DNA of 64,000 bases from Cercis canadensis (taxonomy: Eukaryota > Streptophyta > Magnoliopsida > Fabales > Fabaceae): positions 196,370 through 260,369 of the forward strand of contig QAOA01007971.1 in assembly GCA_003255065.1 (NCBI GenBank), in the 5' to 3' direction. This document shows, piece after piece, positions 25,736 to 36,900 of the stretch; within the stretch, counting starts at the first letter, position 1; every line of letters begins with the position of its first letter. Both the position numbers and the translations under genes were made by a program. The notes beneath the pieces were generated by a model that did not search any database, was not told the DNA's origin, and saw only the letters and a program-made list of their open reading frames with translations.

Positions 25736-26085
25736 TGATGGGATTGTGGATGATGTGCTGAATAGAGATATAGAGAATAGAGATATAGTGGACCAGTTAA
25801 GTGGTCCAGAGTATAGGCCCAAAGTATGGAGGGTATATATGAGAAAGAAGAAAGAGAAGAGGGCAGGGATGTAATTAACTGCATGAGTTAGTTAGAGGAG
25901 GCGTGATATCAGGGAGAGGGGGGTAGCAGTGAGGGTCATGCAGAAAGTGAGTTATTTTCCTAAGGAGCAGAATTCCATCTGGTAGAGGAATTGCTGTAGG
26001 AGCCAGTGGCTCTGGTAGGGGTTGTATTCTTTTCTTGACTAGAATTATAGCTAAGTCTATCTTCTATTTCTACTGGTTTCTATCA
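25736..26085 (+). repeat. LTR2, the central diverged LTR (350 bp)
   Basis: Starts TGATGG and ends TATCA. It carries a 14 bp direct duplication ('aatagagatatag' type) near 25762-25790 and about twenty substitutions relative to LTR1 and LTR3, so it derives from a different member of the family. Confidence 0.85.
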
Positions 26086-26087
26086 AT

Positions 26088-26105
26088 TGGTCCGACCTGC
26101 CGGAT
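26088..26105 (+). promoter_or_regulatory. Primer-binding site, tRNA-Tyr type (body 2)
   Basis: The same 18 bases as at 20729-20746, two bases after LTR2 and six bases before the gag ATG at 26112. Confidence 0.75.
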
Positions 26106-26111
26106 ACGACA

Positions 26112-29100
26112 ATGGCGCCTAAACCAGCAGACAGGGGAGACGCGATGGAAGCTAGAATGATCAATGTGGAAGCAATGGGTCCACGGTTGGAAGGTGTGGA
26201 GCTCACCTTGAGTGAATTCCGGGTAGCACTTCTGGAGATGCAACGATCGCAGCTGGAAATGCAGACATCTCTGACTGATAAGATTCTACAGTCTCAGGAG
26301 AATCTACAACAAGCCTTCAAGAAGGAATTGAGTCGAGCTCATGGAAAAAGAATTGAGGAAGAACACTCGGAGGACATTCCCTTCGATGGATCGTCGTCTG
26401 CGGGTAACAGAACAGGGGATAGACTCCATCGACAGACATTCATTCCTCCGATGCGAGGGGAGATGGAAGAGTATCGGTTATCAGTTAAAAGGGTGGAGTT
26501 ACCAGGATTTCAAGGAGTTGATCCTATGGGATGGATTCAAAGAGCAGAAACGTACTTCGAAGTACATAACACGCCGGAAGACTTGAAGGTGAAGCTGTCC
26601 CGGTTGTGCATGGAGGGAAGTACGATCCACTGGTTCACGTTGTTACGTGAGTCAGACGAGCAACTGACATGGGATCGGTTTAAACACTCGCTGCTTCTGC
26701 GGTATGGGGGAACTATCTACGACAACCCGTTTGAAGGACTTTCGGTCATACATCAGGCGGGTACAGTAGAGGAATTCATCGAATTGTTTGAGACCGTCTC
26801 TGCGCAAGTTCCACGATTAACTGAGTTACAGTACTTGGGATACTTCATGGGGGGGCTGAGACCGGACATCCGACAGCGAGTCCGTTCCTTCCACCCATCG
26901 AACCGATGGCAAGCCATGCAGCAAGCTCGCGACATGGAGCGCGAGATTGAAGGGGTGACTATCGGAGGTGATATCGCGTCCTTCAGGGCTCGATGGGGTC
27001 AACCCAATGTGATGGGTAAGTCTTACGGGTCACAATCGACCCGGAAAGGAGGTGACGGGCATAACCCGTGGAGCTCCAACCAACCCAACAGCAATTGGAC
27101 GTCACAGACGACGTCGCATGGAAGCAGAAGCATGTCGCAAGGGTCAAATTCCTACTCGAAGGCTGGTCCCGTAGCTTCAAACACGTCCTCGGTTAACCGG
27201 AAATGGGAGGGGGATCGACGAGGGACAGCAGAGAGGTCCAGGGGAGTGCGGCACATGTCTTATCAAGAATTAATGGACCGTAAGGCTAAGGGCCTCTGTT
27301 TTCGCTGTGGGGAAAAATTCCATCCCCTGCATCAGTGTGGAGAAAAGAGTTTGAGGCTGGTAATTATGGGGGATGAAGAAGGGGTGGAAGAAGAAGGTGA
27401 AGTGTTGGCTCTTGAGGTAGAACAGGGCTCAGAAGGAGAGGGTCTCGAGTGTAACCTCATGGGACTTTTGGGAGTGACAGGACCACACTTAACTGCCTGC
27501 AAAACAATGAAGCTTGAAGGGATATTGAAGGGAATCCCAATATTGGTTCTGGTGGACAGTGGAGCTAGCCATAACTTTGTGGCACCCCAAGTGGTTGCTT
27601 CACTTAACATTTCTGTGGACTCTTCTAAGAAATTCAGCGTGAGGCTAGGAGATGGGCATTGCGTCCAAACTAGAGGTAAATGTTCTAATCTGCACTTGCA
27701 ATTCGGACAGAATGAGGTGATGGTGGATGCCTATGTGTTGGATTTAGGAGGAGTGGACATGATTTTAGGGGTGGCTTGGTTGGAAACCTTGGGTAAGGTG
27801 GTAATGGATTGGGGTAACATGACTATGGCATTCAAATCAGGGAAGGAAATGATTGAATTGACAGGTGCAGTGGTTAGAGGTTCCAGGAATAATTCTGGCC
27901 ATAACCTTGATTTGAGTGCTGGTTCCCTTTTAAGAATGATAAAAAATTCTTCCAGAAGGCTGGATGGAGTTTTATGGCATACAGAAGGAAGAGAACTGGA
28001 ACTGACAAGACTGGATCAGCACCAAGAACAGCAGCTGACTGGAGTGCTTGAGAGCTTCCCGGAAGTCTTTCAAGAGATGGCAGGGCTGCCTCCTTCTCGG
28101 GGTATTGTGCACTCAATTGTTTTGAAAGCAGGGACTGAACCCATCAATGTCCGACCTTATCGCTACCCTCACCATCAAAAGAATGAGATAGAGAAGCAGG
28201 TCAGTGAGATGTTACAGCAAGGTCTCATTACCAATAGTTCCAGCCCTTTTTCTAGTCCTGTAATTTTGGTCAAGAAAAAGGATGCATCGTGGCGGATGTG
28301 TGTTGATTATAGGGCACTCAATAAGGCTACTGTGCAAGATAAGTTCCCTATTCCCGTTGTAGAGGAGTTAATTGATGAATTGCATGGGGCAGAATTTTTT
28401 TCCAAATTAGACCTAAAGTCCGGGTACCACCAAATTAGAATGAAGAAGGAAGATGTGGCAAAGACTGCTTTTCGTACCCATGAAGGTCATTACGAGTTCA
28501 TTGTCATGCCTTTTGGGTTGATGAACGCTCCAGCAACCTTCCAAGCAGCAATGAATCGTATTTTCAAGCCATATTTGCGTAGGTTTGTGCTGGTGTTCTT
28601 CGATGACATCTTGGTGTATAGTGGAGATTGGGACACTCATTTACTGCATCTGTCTTTAGTTCTTCAAGTGCTTAGGGAGAATCAGTTTGTGGTGAACAAG
28701 AAGAAGTGTAGTTTTGGCCGTAGGCAAGTAGAATATTTGGGGCATGTGCTGTCGGGCAAGGGTGTGGCAGTGGATCCAGCAAAGGTCAAGAGTGTAGTGG
28801 ACTGGCCTGTGCCAAGGAATGTGAAGGGTGTTAGGGGTTTCTTGGGGTTGACCGGGTATTATAGAAAATTCATACAAGGTTATGGGAAAATAGCCAAACC
28901 TTTGACCGAGCTCACTAAGAAGGACGCTTTTAAATGGGGGGCAGCAGCTCAACATGCTTTTGAAACCTTAAAAGAGGCCATTACTACTGCTCCGGTTTTG
29001 TCTTTGCCTGATTTTGCACAACCTTTTGCTCTAGAATGTGATGCGTCGGGTAATGGGTTGGGAGCAGTCTTAATGCAACAAGGCAAGCCATTGGCATATT

Positions 29101-31084
29101 TCAGCAAGGCACTCTCCAGCAATCATCTTTCCAAATCAATTTATGAGAAAGAATTGATGGCTGTGGTCTTGTCCGTCTTACATTGGAGGCATTATTTGAT
29201 GGGACGTGAATTTATTGTGTACTCAGACCAAAAGAGCCTACGTGACTTACTGCAACAGCGTGTAATCTCTGCAGATCAACAGAACTGGATTGCGAAATTG
29301 TTGGGGTTTAGGTTTGAGGTTGTCTACAAACCGGGGCCAGACAACAAGGCTGCAGATGCACTTTCAAGGCTACCAACCGAAGGGGATTTGGCTGTTATGG
29401 TGGTTTCCTTCCCAATCTGGAAGCAGGGCGGAGAATTGAAAGTTGAAGTAGATAAGGATTCCTACCTACAACAAATTATTGCTGACCTGGGAAGGGATGA
29501 GGCCAGTCATCCAGGATTTAGTCTTCATAAAGGGATTCTTTTACACAAGAATAGGTTGGTGATCTCTGCAACTTCTGCCCTTATTCCTAGCTTGCTGCAA
29601 GAGTTTCATACATCAACAAGGGGAGGTCATTCTGGGTATATTAGAACTTATAGACGGTTGGCTGCTAACCTGTATTGGAGGGGAATGAAAAAGACAGTTA
29701 TGGAGTTTGTGCAGTCTTGTGAGGTTTGTCAAAGAATGAAGTATGCTGCTACACTTCCAAGTGGACTATTGCAGCCACTATCAATACCTAATCAGGTGTG
29801 GGAAGAAATCTCAATGGATTTCATTATTGGACTTCCAAAGTCAAAAGGAAATGATGCTATCTTGGTAGTAGTGGATCGCCTATCCAAATATGCACATTTC
29901 ATCTCACTTAAACATCCTTACTCAGCTAAAACTATTGCGGCAATCTTTGTGCAAGAAGTGGTGAGACTTCATGGAATTCCTATGTCAATACTTAGTGATC
30001 GGGACCCTATTTTTATTAGCTTTTTCTGGAAGGAGCTTTTCAAACTCCAAGGAACAGTGCTTAAAATGAGCACAGCTTATCATCCGGAGTCGGATGGCCA
30101 AACAGAAGTGGTTAACAGGTGTTTGGAGTCATATCTGCGTTGTTTCGCCTCTGAGCAGCCCAGAAACTGGTCAGCATGGTTACCTTGGGCAGAACTGTGG
30201 TATAACACCACTTTCCATATCTCTACAGGTTCTACCCCTTTTGAAACCGTGTATGGACGTCCACCTCCTTCCATTGTGAGGTATTTGGAAGGGGAAACCA
30301 AGGTAGAAGCAGTTGCAAGAGATCTCAAGGACAGAGATGAGGCTCTTAAGCAATTGAAATTTAATCTCAGCAAAGCACAAGATCAGATGAAGTATTATGC
30401 AGACAAGAAAAGGAAACAAGTGGAATTTGCAATTGGGGATTGGGTCTTTCTTAAGCTGCGTCCTCATAGGCACAGATGAAGTATTATGCAGACAAAAAAA
30501 GGAAACAAGTGGAGTTTGAAATCGGGGATTGGGTCTTTCTTAAGCTGCGTCCTCATAGGCAGTCCTCCCTTTCACAGAAAATTTACTCCAAGCTATCTCC
30601 TAGGTACTATGGACCTTTCCAGGTCATACAGAAGCTGGGCGAAGTGGCTTATAAACTCCACTTACCTCCTACCTCTAGAATTCATCCGGTGTTCCATGTT
30701 TCCTTGTTAAAGAAGGCAGTGGGCCAATATACTGCTACACCAGAATTGCCAGAGGACTTGGCTGTCGAGGATTCATCAGAACCTGAAAAGATTTGGGCAG
30801 TACGGGACAAAAGGGATGCTGGTCAACTGTCCAAAGAGTATCTCATCCAGTGGAAGGGATTAGCAGCTGAGGATTCAACATGGGAGGAAGAAATCTTTCT
30901 CAAACGTCAATTTCCATGTTTCAGCCTTGAGGACAAGGCTGCTCTTTCCGCTGGGGGTACTGATGGGATTGTGGATGATGTGCTGAATAGAGATATAGTG
31001 GACCAGTTAAGTGGTCCAGAGAATAGGCCCAAGGTATGGAGGGTATATACGAGAAAGAAGAAAGAGAAGAGGTCAGGGATGTAA
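26112..31084 (+). pseudogene. Gag-pol of body 2: nearly intact, broken by a 92 bp tandem duplication
   Basis: One frame runs from gag through the CCHC knuckle (CFRCGEKFHPLHQC, about residue 397), protease (LVDSGASHNF, about 482), RT (VFFDDILVYS, about 831), RNase H (ECDASGNGLGAVL, about 975) and the integrase zinc-binding and catalytic domains. At 30475 a tandem duplication of about 92 bp (30384-30475 repeated at 30476-30567) creates a stop and shifts frame. A second open frame, 30476-31084, continues with the integrase C-terminus and the chromodomain (EYLIQWKGLAAEDSTWEEE). The last 41 codons lie inside LTR3. Without the duplication the protein would be close to that of the 33938-38710 element in plan. 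It is probably inactive as it stands. Confidence 0.88.
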
Positions 31085-31295
31085 TTAACTCCATGAGTTA
31101 GTTAGAGCAGGCGTGTTATCAGGGAGAGGAGGTAGCAGTGAGGGTCATTCAGAAAGTGAGGTATTTTTCCTAAGGAGCAGAATTCCATCTAGTAGAGGAA
31201 TTGCTGTAGGAGCCAGTGGCTCTGGTAGGGGTTATTTTCTGTTCTAGATTGGGATTATAGCTAAGTCTTTCTTTTATTTCTACTGGTTTCTATCA
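30961..31295 (+). repeat. LTR3 of the compound element (335 bp)
   Basis: Begins TGATGG and ends TATCA. The pol reading frame enters it and stops at 31082-31084. It is followed by the ATTTG target duplication. Confidence 0.85.
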
Positions 31296-31300
31296 ATTTG
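31296..31300. repeat. Target-site duplication ATTTG, right copy
   Basis: Matches 20388-20392 exactly and directly follows the TATCA end of LTR3. Removing the element would restore a continuous flank. Confidence 0.8.
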
Positions 31301-31695
31301 TTGCTTGAGTAGCCAAGGATGATTATGCTTTCATATATAAAGTTTAGAAGGTTCCATATTGATTGCCGATTTCTAGGGATGTGTTAGCTGCTAATTCTTA
31401 CGATATTAATTGCTAATGTTTAAGATGTTTGATAGCATATTCCAGCCCAGTAATTATATTTTGCACTCAGATGGGTTCCAATTCTGAAGACCTTTTCAAA
31501 CTTGTTTAGAATGATGCATTATGTAACTATTGTAGCTTTCCAGATAAGAAATCACCATTGCCTGAGTTGAAGAGTAACATGCCAAATTTCATTTTAACAG
31601 GACTGCTATGATTCCTTCTATCAGTACTGCTTCTGCATTTCTAGAAATCTTGGATTATACATATCTGACAATGTAATTTTTCTATTGTATAATTG
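31301..31695. other. Flank of the compound element, no gene recognised
   Basis: This would have been contiguous with the sequence left of 20388 before insertion, so it may be intron or upstream DNA of the AT5G58100-like gene. I searched both strands for exons with splice sites and found none that I could assign. Confidence 0.4.
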
Positions 31696-31696
31696 C

Positions 31697-31850
31697 TTTT
31701 ACGACTATTAGCCAAAAAAAAAAAATTTCCGTTGGAATTTTCAGATTCCAACGACTTTTTTTTAACGACCAAAATTCCGTTGGAATTACCGTTGGAACTC
31801 AAAATTCCAACGGAAAAATTCCGTTGGAATTCTGCAAAATTCTTGTAGTA
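31697..31850. mobile_element. CACTA (En/Spm) transposon terminus
   Basis: The stretch ends TTCTTGTAGTA, one base from the reverse complement of the CACTA terminal repeat (CACTACAAGAA). Before it lie repeated subterminal motifs, 'aattccgttggaatt' and its inverse 'attccaacgg', in several orientations. Clustered subterminal repeats of this kind are typical of CACTA elements. The other terminus is not seen, and copia coding sequence begins right after 31850. It is a terminal fragment only. Confidence 0.6.
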
Positions 31851-32847
31851 TACCTTGACTATTCCTTGTTCACTTTGCACCAACAAGGAGTCCAGCTCGT
31901 GGTCTTGGTTTACATCGATGACTTGATCATCTCTGGCAATACTCCCTCTGCCATCAAGCGGTTTAAGCTCTACCTGAGCACCTGTTTCCATATGAAAGAC
32001 CTTGGTGTATTAAAGTATTTTCTGGGTATTGAAGTTGCTAGAAGTCCTACTAGAATCTTTCTTTGCTAGCGTAAATATGCTCTTGATATTATATCTGAAG
32101 CTGGACTTCTTGGTGCTAAACCAACTGCCACTCCATTGGAGCAAAACCATCGCTTGCCACTTGCTCAGGGTCAATTACTTTCAAATCCCGAGCAATATCA
32201 GCGCTTGGTTGGGCGTTTGATTTACCTATGTTTCACTCGACCTGAGTTATCATATAGTGTCCACATTCTGTCTCAATTCATGCAACAACCCAAAGAAGAA
32301 CATTGGGAAGCTGCACTTTGGGTAGTTCATTTCTTGAAAGGCAATCCAAGACAAGGAATACTTTTGAGTCGTGCATGTGATTTACAGCTCCATGGTTGGT
32401 GCGACTCAGACTGGGCTGGTTGCCCTCTGACCAGACGCTCCATCACTGGTTGGCTAGTGCTTCTTGGAAAACAAAGAAACAACACACTGTCTCCCGCTCC
32501 TCTGCTGAAGCCGAATATAGGTCTATGGCAACTACTACGTGTGAGTTAAAATGGTTAAAAGGGATCCTCTCCAACTTAGGTGTTGCTCATGCCAAACCCA
32601 TGCACCTTCACTGTGATAGTTAGGCAGCCTTGCACATCGCCAAAAATCCTGTGTTTCATGAACGCACCTAGCATATTAAAGTGGACTGCCACTTTGTCCG
32701 GGATGAGGTTCTCAAAGGCAATGTTCGACCAACCTATGTTCCTACCACTACTCAGCTTGCAGATATACTCACAAAGGCATTGGGCAAATCGCAGTTTGAA
32801 TCCTTCCTTGGCAAGTTGGGCATTCGGAATTTTCATGCACCAATTTG
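31851..32847 (+). pseudogene. Ty1/copia pol fragment (RT and RNase H), decayed
   Basis: The fragment shows copia RT (VLVYIDDLIISG near 31905, then DLGVLKYFLGIEV) and the RNase H block (HGWCDSDWAGCPLTRRSITG, SRSSAEAEYRSMA, QLADILTKAL). It is disrupted by a TAG at 32067-32069, a frameshift near 32465, and further stops near 32622 and 32670. The gag, protease, integrase and early RT regions are missing. It is followed by a polypurine tract and a probable 3' LTR. Confidence 0.85.
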
Positions 32848-33147
32848 AGGGGGGTATTAGGCCATATTCGGTGTAGTTATTGCCATGCAATATAATAGCC
32901 GAGCCATGCAAAATAATAGGCATTAGCATTAATAGACATATCAGGCAAAATCGTTGACCCTTGGTAGCTGTCCCTTTGATAGCTGCAATATAAAATTGAT
33001 AGACACACATATAGGAGTGATTGTAGTTGTAATATAATATTGATAGATTGATAGGCACACGTATAGGAGGGATTATAGGTTCCTACTCTTGTATATAAAC
33101 AATGGATTTTGAGGAATAAATGGACAAGACAGAAATACTATTTTACA
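32844..33147 (+). repeat. Polypurine tract and probable 3' LTR of the copia relic
   Basis: A purine run (TTGAGGGGGG) directly follows the pol fragment. The next sequence begins TATTAGGCC (perhaps TGTTAG before mutation) and ends TTTTACA at 33147. It contains two diverged copies of a roughly 65 bp unit (around 32975-33085), a TATA-like 'gtatataaa' near 33093 and an AATAAA near 33115, as expected of an LTR. No 5' partner is present. Confidence 0.5.
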
Positions 33148-33239
33148 TAACTACCTAGTATATGGATAATGTTGACTTTGAACTCCAGGAGTTCGTCCAA
33201 CTGTAAAACAGTGTGATTTAAAAAAAATCATCTTTGGCT

Positions 33240-33715
33240 CAAACAAAATATTGCTGATGATTGGACGTGCTGTGCACTTGGTCTCCAATGAAATGCCTTG
33301 GGCGTTACGGTTCCCTTCCTTCAGTCATATCAATTTCTTCCTCGGTTACCCTTTCCCAGTCAAAGCGCTGAATTAGTGAACCTAAGGTTAACCCAACTGT
33401 TCGTTGGGCTAGAGCTGCTCCAGGACATGACCTCCTTCCTAACCCAAAAGGAAGCAGCTTATGAGCATCGCCTTCACCATTCTCAAACCTCTCTGGCTTA
33501 AAGCTTGTTGGATCAGTCCACAACTCAGGGTCTCTATGCATGGCCCATGCATTCACCAATAACATTGTGTCACGTGGCACATCATAGCCCCCTATAGTGC
33601 AATCATCGGATGATAAATGTGGCAGAAGAAAAGGTGGTGTATTTAATCGCAGTGTCTCGGAGATTATGTTGTTAAGGTATTGTAATTTGTTAACATCTAC
33701 TTCTTCTAACAGCCT
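33240..33715 (-). pseudogene. Cytochrome P450 (CYP81-like) C-terminal fragment
   Basis: The minus strand encodes the end of a P450: the K-helix ETLR motif, [20 protein letters not shown], the PERF motif (FKPERF) and the heme-binding loop [10 protein letters not shown], whose cysteine ligates the heme iron. The wording fits the plant CYP81 family of ER-bound monooxygenases. Near the C-terminus, just after EEIDMTEG, a TAA (33304-33306) and a one-base shift break the frame; homologous codons continue out of frame. The upstream two thirds is missing: coding sequence stops at the N at 33716 and a retrotransposon LTR follows. This is a pseudogene fragment. Confidence 0.85.
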
Positions 33716-33717
33716 NC

Positions 33718-33871
33718 TGTTAGACTTGGGCAGAGAATCCTTTCTCTGAGGAGCTATTGCTCTGGGCCATTGTAGGGAAGTTATTGAATTGAATAATACT
33801 CCTAAGCCTTTTATTCGATTCTCTGGTTCTCTAACTCTGGATTTACTAGTTTATTTTCTGGTATCCTAACA
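33718..33871 (+). repeat. 5' LTR, 154 bp
   Basis: Runs from TGTTAG to CTAACA and starts two bases after the N at 33716. One C/T difference from the 3' LTR. Confidence 0.88.
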
Positions 33872-33874
33872 ATT

Positions 33875-33892
33875 TGGTCCGACCTGCCGGAT
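33875..33892 (+). promoter_or_regulatory. Primer-binding site, tRNA-Tyr type
   Basis: TGGTCCGACCTGCCGGAT, identical to the sites in the compound element, three bases after the LTR. Confidence 0.75.
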
Positions 33893-33937
33893 CCATTTCT
33901 GTGAGAGAGAGATCAGTGGATTCATAGAAAGGAATTC

Positions 33938-36900
33938 ATGCCAAAAATGTCAGATAGAGTGGATGTTTTGGAGGCTGAATTGTCATCATTAAGGGCTGGA
34001 ATGGGTGACATACAGTCCTCATTCAAGTCTGCCCTGATGGATATGCAGCACTCCTTGCTGCAGGAAGTTAGTCGAATGATAAAAGAAGGTTCATCTTCCT
34101 CAGGAGAGAAATCTACACCACCTCCTAGGCAACCCCGAGTGGAAGAAGTGCTGGTCGACCCCTTAGAAGAATACAGGATGTCAGTAAGAAAGGTAGAGTT
34201 ACCTTTGTTTAATGGTATCGATCCTATAGGGTGGATTACTAGAGCTGAAATTTATTTTGAAGTACAGAACACCTCTGAAGAGGTTAAGCTCAAGTTAGCC
34301 AGGCTTAGTATGGAAGGGGCTACCATACACTGGTTTAATCTCCTTCATGAAACAGAGGATAATTTGACTTGGGATAGGTTGAAGAGAGCACTAATAGCTC
34401 GACATGGGGGTCGAAAATTTGAGAACCCATTTGAGGAACTTTCTGCTCTGAAGCAAACCGGTGCTGTAGAAACCTACATCGAGAAGTTCGAACTAATTTC
34501 TTCACAAGTTAGTCGACTTCCTGAAGAACAATATGCGGGATACTTCATGAGCGGCTTACAGCCTAGTATTCGACGAAGAATACGCACGTTGAATCCTACC
34601 TCGCGTGCGCAAATGATGAAAATGGCCAGAGACATTGAAGATGAGCTGACCGGCGACGATGGTGCTGGCGAGAAGCACTTACGGGGACGATTCTGGGGAG
34701 AGAGTAGTCGAGAAGCAGGGCTGAAGAGCGGGTCGCGTCCGTACCCGAGTCCGAGAGACCTGGGCTCTGCTAACCCAGTGGGCCAGGCCACCAACCCAGA
34801 AGGCTGGACCTCGGGTCGCAACCGCCAGGCAACCGGGTCACCATTTTCGGGTCACATGCCAAACAGAAGTTCCTCTTCGTCGACGACGATGCCTCCTCGT
34901 CGCAGCGATGGTGATCGCCGAGGACTCCCGGAGAAGACAAAGGGACTTCGCCATATGTCATATCCCGAATTGATGGAGCGGAAGGCGAAGGGACTGTGCT
35001 TCCGCTGTGGAGAGAGGTATCACCCTCTACATCATTGCGCAGAAAGGCAACTCAGAGTTCTGATTCTGGGCGAAAACGAAACAGTAAACTCAGATGGCGA
35101 AATAGTGACGATGGAGGTGAAGGATTCCGAGGAAGAGGATGAACTCGAGTGTAAGGCCATGGGGCTATTCGGTTTGGCAGAGGAAGAAAGGTCGAAGATT
35201 AGAACTATGAGGATGGATGGCGTGCTTCAAGGTGTGGACCTGGTAGTGCTAATAGACAGTGGAGCAACCCACAACTTCATCTCCACCGAATTAACTCAGG
35301 CTTTGGGATTGAAGGTTAGTTTTACCGAGAGATTGGGCATTAGGTTGGGTGATGGACATAGAGTACTTGCCCAGGGAAAATGCACTGGGTTGGTTATTCA
35401 GGTGGGAGGTTTGGATTTTCAGATTGATGCTTATGTCTTGGAGTTAGGAGGAATGGATGTTATTTTGGGGGTAGCTTGGCTTAAAACCTTGGGGAAGGTG
35501 GTGATGGATTGGCAAGATATGACTATGGATTTTCAACAAGGGGGGAGACAGGTGATTTTGCAAGGGAATTTGGGAATTGGTTGGTCATCCAATCACAAAC
35601 AATCTGGTATCCCAGATTCAGCCCCATTAAATAGTTTTTTGGAGGCAACTTCTATGGAAATAGGAGGCATTAGGTGGTTGCACACCTTGAAGGCATTAGA
35701 AGCAGTAGGACAGCATGAACTCACAGAGCAACAGGAGCAAGCATTGTCATGTTTACTGGAAAACTATGCAGCTGTTTTTCAGGAAATAAAGGGACTTCCT
35801 CCTAGGAGAGATTGCGTGCATTCTATTGTATTGCAAGAGGGGCAGGGGCCAGTCAATGTGCGACCCTACCGTTATCCTCACCACCATAAGGAAGAGATTG
35901 AAAGGCAAGTTACTGAAATGCTCCATACAGGTACAATCCAGCCTAGCTCTAGCCCTTTCTCTAGTCCTGTACTTCTAGTTAAGAAGAAAGATGATTCTTG
36001 GAGGCTATGTGTAGACTATAGAGCTCTAAATAAGGTCACCATTCCGGATAAATATCCAATACCTGTTGTGGATGAGTTGCTGGATGAGCTTTATGGTGCC
36101 TGTTTTTTCTCCAAACTAGATTTAAAATCAGGATTTCATCAAATTCGGGTTAGGGAAACTGACGTTTCAAAGACTGCTTTCCGTACCCATAATGGACACT
36201 ATGAGTTCTTAGTCATGCCATTTGGACTTACTAATGCTCCGGCAACTTTTCAAGCAGCTATGAATAACCTATTTAGACCCTTTCTCAGGAAATTTGTGCT
36301 AGTGTTCTTTGATGACATTCTGATTTATAGTTCAGATTGGTCATTACACTTACAGCATTTAACAACTGTGCTGGAAGTTCTGTCCAAGCATCAGTTTGTA
36401 GTAAACAGAAAAAAATGCAATTTTGGGAGAAAATCTGTGGAGTATCTTGGGCATGTTATATCAGGGAAGGGAGTGGCAGCTGATCCTGCCAAGATACAAG
36501 CTGTTTTAGACTGGCCAGTTCCCAAAACGGTTAAAGGAGTAAGGGGGTTCCTTGGTTTGACTGGTTATTATCGGAAATTTGTGGCTGGTTATGGGCAAAT
36601 TGCCAAGCCTCTCACTCAACTCACCAAAAAGGACAATTTTCAATGGGGGCCAGCATCTCTAGAGGCTTTTAAGAAGCTCAAAGAAGTCATGACTACCTCC
36701 CCTGTTTTGACCCTTCCAGATTTTTTAAGACCTTTTGAAGTGGAGTGTGATGCTTCGGGTACGGGGATTGGGGCAGTCCTAATGCAAGATCGTAGGCCTA
36801 TTGCTTATTTCAGCAAAGCATTTTCAAGCTCTCATGTGTCTAAATCGGCCTATGATAAAGAACTCATGGCTGTAGTTCTTGCGGTTCAACATTGGAGGCA

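Larger units (their letters stand above)
20393..31295 (+). mobile_element. Compound Ty3/gypsy chromovirus: LTR-body-LTR-body-LTR with one outer TSD
   Basis: The order is LTR1 (20393-20726), body 1, LTR2 (25736-26085), body 2, LTR3 (30961-31295). The outer flanks carry the same five bases, ATTTG (20388-20392 and 31296-31300), so the whole unit behaves as one insertion. LTR1 and LTR3 differ at only about four or five positions, while LTR2 differs from both at about twenty positions plus a 14 bp internal duplication. Each LTR begins TGATGG and ends TATCA. Both bodies encode gag-protease-RT-RNaseH-integrase in one reading direction, and body 2 also has a chromodomain. Plausible origins are recombination with a diverged copy during reverse transcription, or unequal exchange after insertion. 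Two separate insertions are less likely, since LTR2 is preceded by GTTTG rather than an exact match. Confidence 0.88.

Noticed and set aside
31590-31680. Short plus- and minus-strand frames as a missing exon of the AT5G58100-like gene
   Set aside because: A few plausible residues, but no splice sites in the needed phase and no recognised family match.
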